Positions 17,468 to 26,274 of a stretch of DNA of 64,000 nt are shown piece by piece (position 1 is the first letter of the stretch; each line of letters begins with the position of its first letter). Both the position numbers and the translations under genes were made by a program. Source of the stretch: Pseudoalteromonas byunsanensis (GTDB lineage: Bacteria; Pseudomonadota; Gammaproteobacteria; Enterobacterales; Alteromonadaceae); the NCBI RefSeq assembly GCF_001854475.1, contig NZ_MNAN01000035.1, positions 28,732 through 92,731 on the forward strand. Direction: 5' to 3'. The notes beneath the pieces were generated by a model, which had not been told where the DNA came from, made no database searches, and saw nothing but the letters and a program-made list of their open reading frames with translations.

Positions 17468-18501
17468 TGTTATTTGAATATTTGTTGCGTCGTTTATCCT
17501 TGCTGTTGTTTATGGTATTCACCTTAACCGTGTTTACATTTTCTTTGAGTTATTTGTTCCCTGGTGAATTACTAGCTAATGTCAGTGGCCAAGTGAATCC
17601 ATCATTCTCGCAAAGCCAACAACTTACCGAGAAATACCACCTTAATGAGGGTGTTATCGTTCAGTATTTGGCGTTCTTACAGCGCATTTTACACGGTGAC
17701 TGGGGGGTTTCTTTATCTTCAGGTCAAAGCGTATTTGACCATGTGGTTAAGCTCTTTCCCGCCACATTAGAGCTATGTGTTTACGCCTTAGGGGTCGCAA
17801 TCCTCGTAGGGATCCCAAGCGGAATCGTCGCCTCGGCCTATCACAAACGCTGGCCAGAAAAAGTGATCAATTCACTAAGCTTATTAGGGTTTTCTGTTCC
17901 AATATTCTGGCTAGCGCTATTGCTGATCATGATATTTTGTCTCGGACTGGGGTTGTTTCCCATGTCTGGCCGCATAGGCTTGCTGTATGAAGTTGAACCC
18001 ATTAGCAACTTTATTTTGCTTGATATCGTTTTGCAGGGTTTCCCATATCAAGGCCTAGCATTTGTGGATGCATTGCATCATTTAGCCTTGCCAACTATCG
18101 TACTTGCAATGTATCCAACTACGGTGTTGATCCGCTTTACTAGAGACTCCATGCTTGATGTGTTGGAACAAAACTATATCAAAACGGCACGAGCAAAAGG
18201 CCTCAACCGACGCCAGTTGATCATGCATCATGCTTTACGAAATGCTTTGTTACCTGTGATTAAACAAATTGGTCTGCAATTTAGTACCTTGATCACCCTT
18301 GCGATGATCACTGAAGTCATTTTCTCTTGGCCAGGTGTTGGACGCTGGCTAATAGACAGTATTTATCAGCGCGATTACCCTGCAATTCAGGGGGGGCTGT
18401 TAGCTGTGTCAATGTTTGTTATTTTGGCCAACATGCTGGCTGAGTTTAGTCATACTTTATTTGACCCAATATCGAGAAATCAGGCCCATGGCAAAGTTTA
18501 G
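17467..18501 (+). CDS. sapB: Peptide ABC transporter permease, SapB-like
   Basis: Inner membrane permease of the DppB/OppB type. The 344-residue protein has an N-terminal membrane helix, the TM_PBP2_N domain and about six helices. The EAA loop that docks on the ATPase is visible as ARAKGLNRRQLIMHHALRNA. It shares its first base with the sapA stop codon and overlaps sapC by 14 nt. Confidence 0.93.
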   Translation: MLFEYLLRRLSLLLFMVFTLTVFTFSLSYLFPGELLANVSGQVNPSFSQSQQLTEKYHLNEGVIVQYLAFLQRILHGDWGVSLSSGQSVFDHVVKLFPATLELCVYALGVAILVGIPSGIVASAYHKRWPEKVINSLSLLGFSVPIFWLALLLIMIFCLGLGLFPMSGRIGLLYEVEPISNFILLDIVLQGFPYQGLAFVDALHHLALPTIVLAMYPTTVLIRFTRDSMLDVLEQNYIKTARAKGLNRRQLIMHHALRNALLPVIKQIGLQFSTLITLAMITEVIFSWPGVGRWLIDSIYQRDYPAIQGGLLAVSMFVILANMLAEFSHTLFDPISRNQAHGKV

Positions 18502-19381
18502 TTTATTTAGTGAAGAGTCAAACCGCTCGCCACTGTCTCGATTGTGGCGAAAGTTTAAGTCTAACCACCCAGCATTGGTGGGGCTATGGGTGTTCGTTGC
18601 CCTAACACTGTTGGCAATTACCGCTCCATTTATCGCGCCATATGGCATTAACCAACAGCATGGAGATGCGCTATTACTGCCACCATCATGGCATGACCTT
18701 GGGGATGTGCGTTTTATACTTGGCACCGATGATCTTGGCCGTGATGTACTATCTCGATTAATGAATGGTGCCACTTATACCTTTGGCCTATCAATTATCG
18801 CAGCGCTTGTAACAACCTTAATCGGCGTTGTACTAGGCACTTTCGCAGGGATCAGTAAAGGACTGCGCTCAAGCCTATTGAACCATCTATTAGATATAAC
18901 CTTATCGATTCCCTCCCTATTATTGGCCATCATCATTATTGCGGTGTTAGGTCCTGGGTTGCTCAATACTGTGTGGGCCATTATTTTTGCCTTGTTACCC
19001 CAGCACGTGCATTCGGTAAGAAACTTAGTGGTAGAAGAGCTCAGCAAAGACTATATTAGTGCATTTCGTTTGGACGGCGCATCTAAATTACAGATCCTTG
19101 TCCGTGGGGTATTACCGAACATTTACGAACATATTGTGGTTATTTTTACCATGGCGTTATCTACCGCAATTTTGGATATTGCCGCACTGGGCTTTTTAAA
19201 ATTAGGTGCTCAGCCCCCCACTACCGAATGGGGGGCGATCTTGGCTGAAAACCTCAGTCTCATTTACCTTGCGCCATGGACTGTTGGTCTTCCCGGTGTG
19301 TTACTATTTATTGCTGTATTGTCTACTAATCTAGTGGGCGATGGGTTAAGGCAGGTACTCAAAGGGCGAAAGGTGGATTAA
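18488..19381 (+). CDS. sapC: Peptide ABC transporter permease, SapC-like
   Basis: Second permease of the Sap system, DppC/OppC type, 297 residues. The frame is open further upstream to 18416, but the ATG at 18488 (MAKFSLFSEESNRSPLSRLW) gives the normal N-terminus and a short overlap with sapB. The EAA-type loop is FRLDGASKLQILVRGVLPN, and the C-terminal GAILAENLSLIYLAPWTVG is typical. Its stop codon overlaps the sapD start by 1 nt. Confidence 0.92.
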   Translation: MAKFSLFSEESNRSPLSRLWRKFKSNHPALVGLWVFVALTLLAITAPFIAPYGINQQHGDALLLPPSWHDLGDVRFILGTDDLGRDVLSRLMNGATYTFGLSIIAALVTTLIGVVLGTFAGISKGLRSSLLNHLLDITLSIPSLLLAIIIIAVLGPGLLNTVWAIIFALLPQHVHSVRNLVVEELSKDYISAFRLDGASKLQILVRGVLPNIYEHIVVIFTMALSTAILDIAALGFLKLGAQPPTTEWGAILAENLSLIYLAPWTVGLPGVLLFIAVLSTNLVGDGLRQVLKGRKVD

Positions 19382-20388
19382 TGCAGTTGCTCGATATTCG
19401 AAATTTGACCATTGAATTGCAAACCGAAGAGGGTGTGATCCGAGCCGTTGATAGAATCAACCTCAGCCTAAAAGAGGGAGAAGTGCATGCCCTTGTGGGT
19501 GAATCAGGCTCAGGTAAAAGTTTGATTGCCAAAGCCATTGTAGGCGTATTGAACAAACGTTGGACGGTAACCGCAGACAGAATGCACTGGCAAGGGGTCG
19601 ATTTAATGAGGTTAAGCCCCGAAAAGCGGCGAAAAATTGTTAGTCGAGATATGGCGATGATTTACCAAGAGCCAAGCCGAAGTCTAGATCCAACCGCCAA
19701 AATATACGATCAAGTCGCGGAGTCGATACCTGAAAGTAGCATCAAAAGCAGCTTTTTCTCCCGTAACAGCGAAAGAAAGAGTAAGGTCAAGGCACTGCTG
19801 CATAAAGTTGGGATCAGAGACGACAAAAAAGTGGCCAGCAGCTACCCACATGAACTCTCTGAGGGAGTGTGCCAAAAAGTCATGATCGCTATGGCTATCG
19901 CCCGTAGCCCTAAATTACTGATTGCAGATGAGCCGACCACCGCTCTTGAAAGCATCGCTAAAGCACAAGTATTCCGCCTGCTTAAGAGTCTTAATCAACT
20001 GAAAAACATGTCTATCTTAATGATTTCACATGAGCTGGAAGAGATCACTGATTGGTCACATGCCATGCATGTTTTATATTGTGGTCAGATGGTTGAAGCC
20101 GGTCCTACTGATAAAGTATTTTGCACCCCATTTCATCCTTACACGCAAGCTTTGGTAAAAAGTTTGCCCGACTACGCACAAGGGCTTGCTCACAAAGAAC
20201 CGTTTTATGCGCTCAAAGGAACAATACCACCGCTACAGCATTTACCCATAGGTTGTCGACTTGGACCTCGCTGTCCGCAGGCACAAAAGCAATGTGTCGT
20301 CACTCCAACGCAGAGTAAAGTTCACAGTCATACTTATGCATGCCACTTTCCATTGATGAAGGATAAGCCTAAATGCAACCACTCTTAA
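19381..20388 (+). CDS. sapD: Peptide ABC transporter ATP-binding protein, SapD-like
   Basis: ATPase of the Sap importer, 335 residues. Walker A is GESGSGKSLIAKAIVG, and Walker B is LLIADEPTTAL. The ABC signature is LSEGVCQKVMIA instead of LSGGQ; a similarly altered signature is characteristic of SapD in enterobacteria, so it supports the subfamily call rather than decay. A C-terminal oligopeptide-transporter domain contains the Cys-rich CRLGPRCPQAQKQC. It overlaps sapF by 16 nt. Confidence 0.92.
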   Translation: MQLLDIRNLTIELQTEEGVIRAVDRINLSLKEGEVHALVGESGSGKSLIAKAIVGVLNKRWTVTADRMHWQGVDLMRLSPEKRRKIVSRDMAMIYQEPSRSLDPTAKIYDQVAESIPESSIKSSFFSRNSERKSKVKALLHKVGIRDDKKVASSYPHELSEGVCQKVMIAMAIARSPKLLIADEPTTALESIAKAQVFRLLKSLNQLKNMSILMISHELEEITDWSHAMHVLYCGQMVEAGPTDKVFCTPFHPYTQALVKSLPDYAQGLAHKEPFYALKGTIPPLQHLPIGCRLGPRCPQAQKQCVVTPTQSKVHSHTYACHFPLMKDKPKCNHS

Positions 20389-21134
20389 AAGTACAAGCTC
20401 TGAACAAATCGTTTTGTACTCGCGCGGGAGTATTTAAACGCACTCACGTCCAAGTACTTACCGATATTTCCTTCTCGGTAGGAGTCGGTGAAACACTAGC
20501 CATCATAGGTGAAACGGGTTCGGGAAAAAGTACCTTAGCAAGACTATTAGCAGGCGCGGACCATGCTGACAAGGGGCAGATCTTACTAGATGGTGACACC
20601 ATTGAAGATAATGGCCTGCGTAACGCACAATGCCGTCATATTCGCCTTATTTTTCAAGACCCAACGCGTTCACTAAATCCAGGTTTAACCATCGGTGACA
20701 TGCTAGATGACTGTTTGCGTCTAAACACGGAGCTGACCATACAGCAACGAGATAAAAAGATTAAGCACACCCTAACCCGAGTAGGTCTGTTAACCGAGCA
20801 CTACGACTACTACCCACATATGTTCAGTGGTGGCCAATTGCAGCGTATCGCATTGGCAAGAGCACTCATATTGGACCCAAAAGTTGTGGTGCTTGATGAA
20901 GCGCTATCATCACTGGACCCTTCGGTGAGAGCCCAAACCGTAAACTTGTTGTTAGAGCTACAGCGTGAGTCTGGATTGAGCTATGTTTTGATCACTCACC
21001 ATTTGAGTTTAGTCAAGCATATGAGTGACCAGCTACTGGTACTAAATAAAGGGAAAATCGCTGAATACGGCAATACCCAAAGTATTTTTGCAGCCCCTAA
21101 GTCTCGCGTTATGCAACGACTTTTAAATGTGTAG
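20373..21134 (+). CDS. sapF: Peptide ABC transporter ATP-binding protein, SapF-like
   Basis: Second ATPase of the Sap system, 253 residues, with Walker A GETGSGKSTLARLLAG, Q-loop IFQDPTRSLNP, a canonical signature FSGGQLQRIALARAL and Walker B VVVLDEALSSLD. Unlike SapD it lacks the C-terminal oligopeptide-transporter extension, as usual for SapF. It is the last gene of the pspF-sapABCDF run. Confidence 0.92.
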   Translation: MQPLLKVQALNKSFCTRAGVFKRTHVQVLTDISFSVGVGETLAIIGETGSGKSTLARLLAGADHADKGQILLDGDTIEDNGLRNAQCRHIRLIFQDPTRSLNPGLTIGDMLDDCLRLNTELTIQQRDKKIKHTLTRVGLLTEHYDYYPHMFSGGQLQRIALARALILDPKVVVLDEALSSLDPSVRAQTVNLLLELQRESGLSYVLITHHLSLVKHMSDQLLVLNKGKIAEYGNTQSIFAAPKSRVMQRLLNV

Positions 21135-21235
21135 TCATAAGTTGTGACAGCGTTTTGATGTATTGCTGTTTATTTCCCCTCCCCCAAAACAACATAGCAA
21201 TATTGAAACTTAAACAAACACAAAGTTAACCATAG

Positions 21236-21263
21236 TTGATTCTGTGTTAAAAAAGTGTACACT
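21236..21263 (+). promoter_or_regulatory. Promoter of the small ORF and ABC transporter genes
   Basis: TTGATT and TACACT are separated by 16 bp, in the 437-bp gap between sapF and the ABC transporter. The -10 overlaps a GTGTACAC palindrome, which could be an operator. Predicted by eye. Confidence 0.5.
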
Positions 21264-21405
21264 GCTATGCAAAATTGGTGGCACTACTGGGTTTGAAATA
21301 ACTGCAAATTCAGGCTCTGTTCAACATGGATAGCTTTGCACAGACCCACCATTAAGTGTCACACCAGCTTCATTCGTCACGTGCTTATAAAAAGGAAAGA
21401 CATAA

Positions 21406-21561
21406 ATGACGTCTGCATCTACTGCCAATTATCAGGCGGAGCTTTTCAATCTCTGTGCAACGCATTTTTCCACCTACCACCGACGTATGAATAATCTCAT
21501 TAACAATAAAGACAGCCATTCTACTTTGCTATCACCAAACCATTTATTCATACAACAATAG
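21406..21561 (+). CDS. Hypothetical 51-residue peptide preceding the ABC transporter
   Basis: Not recognised. An ATG with an AGGAAAG ribosome binding site opens a 51-codon frame (begins MTSASTANYQAELFNLCATH, ends LSPNHLFIQQ). It is polar, contains one Cys and many Asn, His and Ser, and has no signal peptide, membrane helix or double-glycine motif. Its stop overlaps the GGGAGATAAG ribosome binding site of the ATPase gene 10 bp further on, so it may be a translated leader or a coupled small protein. It could also be a chance frame; the good ribosome binding site is the main argument for it. Confidence 0.4.
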   Translation: MTSASTANYQAELFNLCATHFSTYHRRMNNLINNKDSHSTLLSPNHLFIQQ

Positions 21562-21571
21562 GGAGATAAGT

Positions 21572-22261
21572 ATGTTAACAATGAAAAAATTAGCCAAAAC
21601 ATTTTACGCAGATCGAATTAAAACCCAGGCGTTACATCCATTTGATTTACAGGTAGAGCAAGGAGAGTTTATTAGCATCATCGGCTCATCTGGCTCTGGG
21701 AAAACCACATTTTTAAATATCGCAGGGTTATTGGAAGAGCACAGTGAAGGTGTTTATCTACTTGATGGACAAGATGTAAAAACAATGAAAGACAAACAAA
21801 AGTCCGCTTTTCGAAATGAAAAAATAGGCTTTGTATTTCAAAGTTTTAATCTTATCCCAGAGTTAAACCTATATGACAATGTCGATATGCCACTGCGTTA
21901 TAGAAAATTCACAGCAACAGAGCGTGACAAGCGTATTATGCAAGCGCTTGAACAAGTCGGCTTAGCAGGTAGAAAACATCACTACCCAAATCAGTTGTCA
22001 GGCGGACAACAGCAACGTGTTGCGATCGCCAGAGCTATTGCAGGCTCCCCTGCTGTTATCCTAGCCGACGAACCTACCGGCAATCTGGATTCTAAAATGG
22101 CACAGGGCATTATGGCGTTATTAAAAGACATCAACAGCCAAGGCACCAGCATCATCATGGTAACCCATGACAACGAGCAAGCAACTCAAGCCAACCGTAT
22201 CATCCAAATTAAAGACGGCTATTTGAGCGAATTACAACCGCTAGAAAAAGCGATAGCATGA
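21572..22261 (+). CDS. ABC transporter ATP-binding protein, MacB/LolD type
   Basis: ATPase of a mechanotransmission-type ABC system, 229 residues: Walker A GSSGSGKTTFLNIAG, Q-loop FVFQSFNLIPEL, signature LSGGQQQRVAIARAI, Walker B VILADEPTGNLDSK and H-loop MVTHD. These are the features of the MacB/LolD/FtsE group. It is followed after 10 bp by two FtsX-type permeases. Substrate is unknown; such systems export peptides or siderophores, or sense antimicrobial peptides. No HlyD-type adaptor lies nearby. Confidence 0.9.
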   Translation: MLTMKKLAKTFYADRIKTQALHPFDLQVEQGEFISIIGSSGSGKTTFLNIAGLLEEHSEGVYLLDGQDVKTMKDKQKSAFRNEKIGFVFQSFNLIPELNLYDNVDMPLRYRKFTATERDKRIMQALEQVGLAGRKHHYPNQLSGGQQQRVAIARAIAGSPAVILADEPTGNLDSKMAQGIMALLKDINSQGTSIIMVTHDNEQATQANRIIQIKDGYLSELQPLEKAIA

Positions 22262-22271
22262 GTAACTAACT

Positions 22272-23594
22272 ATGATGATCTACTATTTTAAACTGGCCTT
22301 TTTGGGCGTGCGGAAAACTCCATTTTTGAGCTTTTTAATTATCGCCATGATAGCCATTGGCATTGCTGCGACCATGACGACTTATACCGTCAGCTATATG
22401 ATGTCAAAAGACCCAATACCAGCAAAAAGCCAAATGCTATTTAATGTACAGTTAGATAACTATACCAAGGAATATGCTATAGAAATGGGCGACAAGTTGG
22501 GTTATACAATCACCTACCAAGATGCAATGAACTTACTCAAGTCTGATATTCCAGTTAACCAAGTGGCGCTTAACTCCACCAAAGAAACGCTCTCAAACCC
22601 CTTACGCGCCGATCTAGACAAACTTAATGTGATGGTACGCACCACCACCCCCGACTTTTTTAGAATTTTCGACGTACCATTTACTTTTGGCAGTGGTTGG
22701 AGCCAGCATGCGGAGGATGACGCAGCACAGGTGATCGTACTGTCTAAAAAAATCAACGACCAGTTGTTTAACGGTGAAAACTCTGTAGGAAAAACCGTTG
22801 TCTTCGCCGATAAGATATTTACCGTTTCAGGCGTGCTCGACCATTGGTCGCCCATCCCCAAGTTTTATAGCACTGCCGTGGATACCTATAACGACCCATA
22901 TGACGTATTTATCCCGTTAAATACGCAAATACAAAACGAGCTTTACTCCGCATTAAACTCTGATACTTACTGCACCCAAGAACCCGCCGACGGCTCGTTT
23001 GCGACACTACTCACATCCGAATGTACAATGATCAACATGTGGGTGGAACTACCCAATGAACAAACTAAGGCTCAATATAAAGATTTTCTCACCAGCTATG
23101 CTCAACAGCAACAAGCCTTTGGCCGCTTCCAAAATAGTACCCGCTCTAAGTTACTCAATGTGAAAGAGCGTTTAATTGATGATGATATGATCCCAAACGA
23201 AGGTAAACTGGCGGTGTGGCTTGCGGCTCTGTTCCTTGTCGTCTGTTTGCTCAATTGTATGAGCCTGATGATGGCGAAGTTTTTTGGCCGCGCCAGAGAA
23301 GTAGGCCTTCGCCGCGCCGTTGGCGCTAGCAAGCAAGCCATTGTTATACAGTTTTCAATTGAACTGGCACTACTTGGCACACTCGGTGGATTGCTAGGCT
23401 TAGCTTTGGCTCAACTTGGGCTGAAAATACTTACAGGCATTTATTACTATATGCCCGCAGGCATTATGCAGATGAACCTATCCCTAGCCTCGATAACTCT
23501 GCTACTTGCACTGGTGTCTAGTTTGCTATTTGGGCTTTTACCAGTATTAAAGGCAAGCCAAACAACACCATCTAGTCAACTTAAGAGCCTGTAG
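22272..23594 (+). CDS. ABC transporter permease, FtsX/MacB type (first subunit)
   Basis: Membrane subunit of 440 residues. One N-terminal helix (about residues 18-42, LSFLIIAMIAIGIAATMTTY) precedes a large periplasmic MacB-PCD-like domain. The three C-terminal helices of an FtsX domain start near residue 310 and contain the motif GRAREVGLRRAVGASKQAI. It is followed after 9 bp by a second, divergent permease, so the system probably works as a heterodimer. Confidence 0.88.
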   Translation: MMIYYFKLAFLGVRKTPFLSFLIIAMIAIGIAATMTTYTVSYMMSKDPIPAKSQMLFNVQLDNYTKEYAIEMGDKLGYTITYQDAMNLLKSDIPVNQVALNSTKETLSNPLRADLDKLNVMVRTTTPDFFRIFDVPFTFGSGWSQHAEDDAAQVIVLSKKINDQLFNGENSVGKTVVFADKIFTVSGVLDHWSPIPKFYSTAVDTYNDPYDVFIPLNTQIQNELYSALNSDTYCTQEPADGSFATLLTSECTMINMWVELPNEQTKAQYKDFLTSYAQQQQAFGRFQNSTRSKLLNVKERLIDDDMIPNEGKLAVWLAALFLVVCLLNCMSLMMAKFFGRAREVGLRRAVGASKQAIVIQFSIELALLGTLGGLLGLALAQLGLKILTGIYYYMPAGIMQMNLSLASITLLLALVSSLLFGLLPVLKASQTTPSSQLKSL

Positions 23595-23603
23595 GAGCAA
23601 GAT

Positions 23604-24815
23604 ATGAAAGATTTTTTCCCAATTTTAAAATCGCTTAAAAAGCAAAAAATTGCACCGATTTTGCTCGCATTACAGGTTGCCATTACTTTTATGGTGCTGG
23701 TCAATACCGCCTATATGATAGGTGAGCGCAACAAAAAAATGCAGCGTCCTACAGGTTTGGATGAAGCAAACACATTTTATATTGTCTCCAATTTTTTAAG
23801 TGAACCGCATCAAGTCATATCGGAGCAAAATGATATCCTAAGACAGATTAGAGGCATAGAAGGTGTGGTAGGAGCATCAGCGCTACCTAGCTTGCCATTG
23901 GTTGGCTGGGGGCGTTACACCGACTTCTACCTAGAACCAACAGGCAACAGTGTTGGCTTCGGGGGTTATTTGAGTAGTGATGAGCACGCTTTAAAAACCC
24001 TTGACCTTGAGCTGATTGCCGGAGAATGGTTTGTGCCCAGTGATATTTTAGAAACTAATAAAGAAGGCACTTTTCTTCCCTCTCAAGTGGTCGTAACCCA
24101 AGCACTTGCACGCAAAATATACCCTGACAATTGGCGTGATATTGTCGGTACTACACTTTACTTTAATGACGCGCCACACCGCGTAAAGGGCGTGATAAAA
24201 ACCCTACAAAATGCTTGGCAGTTTTGGTCAGCTGTTGATGCAACGGTGCTGGCGAGTGTGAACGAAGCTCAACCAACATCTCCCAGTCACATCGCGATCC
24301 GCACCCAACCGGGCAAGTTGGAAGAAGTGATGAACAACACCGTTGATACGCTCCTTAAAACCCCCGGTCGAAAGATTGAGAAGATGAGCACAATGAACGA
24401 GGTCAGGCAAAAAGCCTACAAAGAAGACTTAGCCACCAGCAAAATACTTACCGCCATTGGCGTGGGGCTGGCCATTATTACGGGTCTTGGTATATTCGGT
24501 CAGGCGCGTTACAACGTCAGTCGTAGAACCCAACAAATCGGTACTCGCAGAGCGCTTGGGGCAAACAAATGGGATGTTATTCGCTATTTCATGGTTGAAA
24601 ACGCGGTTGTTTCAAGTATTGGTGTGGTGATTGGTTTACTTGGCGCTATCATTCTCAATAATCAGTTTGTTGAGCTGATGTCGATTAACCCCGTACCACT
24701 GAGCTATTTAATGATAGGGACTGTGCTGATTTTTGTACTCGGCCAACTGGCGGTTATCTACCCTGCCACCCGAGCCAGTAGAGTCTCCCCTGCCATCGCT
24801 ACCCGCGGTGCCTAG
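23604..24815 (+). CDS. ABC transporter permease, FtsX/MacB type (second subunit)
   Basis: Second membrane subunit, 403 residues, with the same topology: N-terminal helix (about residues 16-38), periplasmic domain, then three helices with the FtsX motif RTQQIGTRRALGANKWDVI. The C-terminus IYPATRASRVSPAIATRGA is typical of the family. The periplasmic domain is shorter than in the first permease. An inverted repeat after the stop probably ends transcription. Confidence 0.88.
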   Translation: MKDFFPILKSLKKQKIAPILLALQVAITFMVLVNTAYMIGERNKKMQRPTGLDEANTFYIVSNFLSEPHQVISEQNDILRQIRGIEGVVGASALPSLPLVGWGRYTDFYLEPTGNSVGFGGYLSSDEHALKTLDLELIAGEWFVPSDILETNKEGTFLPSQVVVTQALARKIYPDNWRDIVGTTLYFNDAPHRVKGVIKTLQNAWQFWSAVDATVLASVNEAQPTSPSHIAIRTQPGKLEEVMNNTVDTLLKTPGRKIEKMSTMNEVRQKAYKEDLATSKILTAIGVGLAIITGLGIFGQARYNVSRRTQQIGTRRALGANKWDVIRYFMVENAVVSSIGVVIGLLGAIILNNQFVELMSINPVPLSYLMIGTVLIFVLGQLAVIYPATRASRVSPAIATRGA

Positions 24816-24827
24816 TAACTAGCCAAC

Positions 24828-24860
24828 ATGCTCGTTAGCGATTTTAGTGTTAACGAGCAT
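24828..24860 (+). terminator. Hairpin after the ABC transporter genes
   Basis: ATGCTCGTTA and TTAACGAGCAT form a 10-bp stem over about 12 nt, 12 bp after the permease stop. There is no T-run after it, so termination may be weak. Confidence 0.5.
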
Positions 24861-25100
24861 CCTATAGCCACTGATGATGCAAAATAGTATTTAACCACCA
24901 TCCCTGTAAACAATATGTTGATTTTTTGTGCTTCTTAAAATATTCTGTACCTCATAGCCCTGCACGGCTTAAGTACTATTTATTACTAGCATTACTATAG
25001 TTGAAAAAACCATTTTTGTTTTACTAGAAACCACCATTGTTAATATTATGTATATTTAGATGCGGAAAAATCTCCCCATCGCAATAAAAAGGGAAAGGAC

Positions 25101-25355
25101 GTGATTAATGGTGACGATCTAAGGTCGATGAGGTTAAAAGCCGGCATTTCTCAGGAGCAGATGGCTAGAAAACTGGAGTGCGACCGTAAAACAATCAGTA
25201 ACTATGAATTTGGGGTGAGCGATATTCGCTCCAAAGAGCTATTCAAATGGTTTTTATATTGTAAAATCGATGTTGACTCATTGCTTAACCAAATCAAAGG
25301 CCTAAACGATGAAGTTAGCTGCTCTGAGAAATCAAAATTACAGGATGATGAATAA
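25101..25355 (+). CDS. Small XRE-family DNA-binding regulator
   Basis: Helix-turn-helix protein of 84 residues. The Cro/CI-type domain covers about residues 4-55 (LRSMRLKAGISQEQMARKL then CDRKTISNYEFG). The start is a GTG 4 nt after an AAAGGA site. It overlaps the next ORF by 1 nt (TAATG), so regulator and peptide are coupled. A second gene at 26179 shares its first 29 codons. Likely controls the local peptide cassette; that is inference from position. Confidence 0.82.
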   Translation: MINGDDLRSMRLKAGISQEQMARKLECDRKTISNYEFGVSDIRSKELFKWFLYCKIDVDSLLNQIKGLNDEVSCSEKSKLQDDE

Positions 25356-25564
25356 TGAAAAGCGCCAACTTACTAAATATTTTTAATATTGGTTTAACTA
25401 ACTCTGTCATTAACCAAAAGAAGCTAGTGAATCAAAACGTGAGATATAGCCTAAGCCTAGCACAATGTAATCTGATAGCTGGCGCTGGTGCATGGAAACC
25501 AACAAACACTCAGCAAACTTCTTGTTTATCACCTTTACCTAAGCCTGAGACGCAAGGCGGGTAA
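25355..25564 (+). CDS. Candidate double-glycine-type leader peptide (secreted peptide precursor)
   Basis: Not recognised as a known family. The 69-residue product contains LSLAQCNLIAGA at about residues 33-44, which lines up with the bacteriocin leader pattern LSxxELxxIxGG (L, S, I and G kept, Q for E, A for the last G). Cleavage after that GA would release a 25-residue peptide, starting GAWKPTNTQQTSCLSP, with one Cys and four Pro. Its start is coupled to the XRE gene and its stop lies 3 bp before a membrane protein gene. The leader is unusually long for the class. No C39 peptidase exporter is present in the window. Confidence 0.5.
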   Translation: MKSANLLNIFNIGLTNSVINQKKLVNQNVRYSLSLAQCNLIAGAGAWKPTNTQQTSCLSPLPKPETQGG

Positions 25565-25567
25565 CAT

Positions 25568-26170
25568 ATGAAGTTTTCACAGCTTATTGTCCTAACTATT
25601 ATCTCAATGGCCATATTTTATATTATGGTAGGTAACCCTAAGATCACACAGGAGATTTATATCGTAGCCATTGCCTTAACGACTTGTTACGGGGCAATTA
25701 AAAAAGAGCCTAATGTGATGCATATCGCTTTAATACTACTGCTTATCAATTTATTGGATTATTTCGTCTTTGCGTTTGGTATTATTGATTTAAGTTCTGT
25801 AGGTAAAAATAGAATACTCCATGGCAGTTTAGTTTATGGAATACAATTGTTAATAAGCATCTTTGCCATTATCATTTTGATTTTGAGAGTGCAAATATCA
25901 AGAGCTATTTCGCGATCAAGTAAAATTGAATTAACCTACTTTGATGGTCTATTCCATTGGGTATTCATTTACTTATCCTTAATTTATATACTCGCTCTCA
26001 TAGAAAACCTAGCTCAGCATGCACTAGGTTGGGACAGTATGACTCTGATCTACCACAATTTTGAATCGTTAGTTTATATTGGCTGGGCGGTTTCTTGTGC
26101 CTTACTTTTAACCATGGTGATGATCACTGAACAAAATGCGGGCAGCAAAGAGCTGAACCGTCATAGCTAG
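25568..26170 (+). CDS. Polytopic membrane protein of the XRE-peptide cassette
   Basis: Unrecognised 200-residue integral membrane protein with about six hydrophobic segments (near residues 5-22, 30-43, 52-72, 88-110, 130-150 and 165-188). It follows the peptide gene by 3 bp and could be its immunity, export or processing partner. By eye its C-terminal helix (YHNFESLVYIGWAVSCALLL) resembles the matching part of the membrane protein at 59486 (YHDFSMVYKVGFWVCNLIVI), and both lie next to a leader-type peptide. Distant homology is possible but unproven. Confidence 0.6.
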   Translation: MKFSQLIVLTIISMAIFYIMVGNPKITQEIYIVAIALTTCYGAIKKEPNVMHIALILLLINLLDYFVFAFGIIDLSSVGKNRILHGSLVYGIQLLISIFAIIILILRVQISRAISRSSKIELTYFDGLFHWVFIYLSLIYILALIENLAQHALGWDSMTLIYHNFESLVYIGWAVSCALLLTMVMITEQNAGSKELNRHS

Positions 26171-26178
26171 GGAGTGAT

Positions 26179-26274
26179 ATGATCAATGGTGACGACCTGA
26201 GGTTGATGAGGTTAAAGGCGGGTATTTCTCAGCAAGCCATGTCACAAAAACTCGAATGTGATCGAAATTTAGTA
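26179..26274 (+). pseudogene. Truncated second copy of the XRE regulator gene
   Basis: The frame starts with a strong GGGAGTGAT site and the sequence MINGDDLRLMRLKAGISQ, close to the regulator at 25101 up to the CDRN/CDRK position, residue 30. From there the frame runs into the intergenic repeat cluster (reading DPDPRQEDE and SRHCELVSES, translations of repeat DNA) and stops at 26382. The recognition helix and the rest of the domain are missing, so it is most likely a broken paralogue cut by repeat expansion. Confidence 0.7.

Noticed and set aside
19381..20388. Non-canonical LSEG signature in SapD as a sign of decay
   Set aside because: A similarly altered signature is a normal feature of SapD proteins, and the remaining ATPase motifs are intact.
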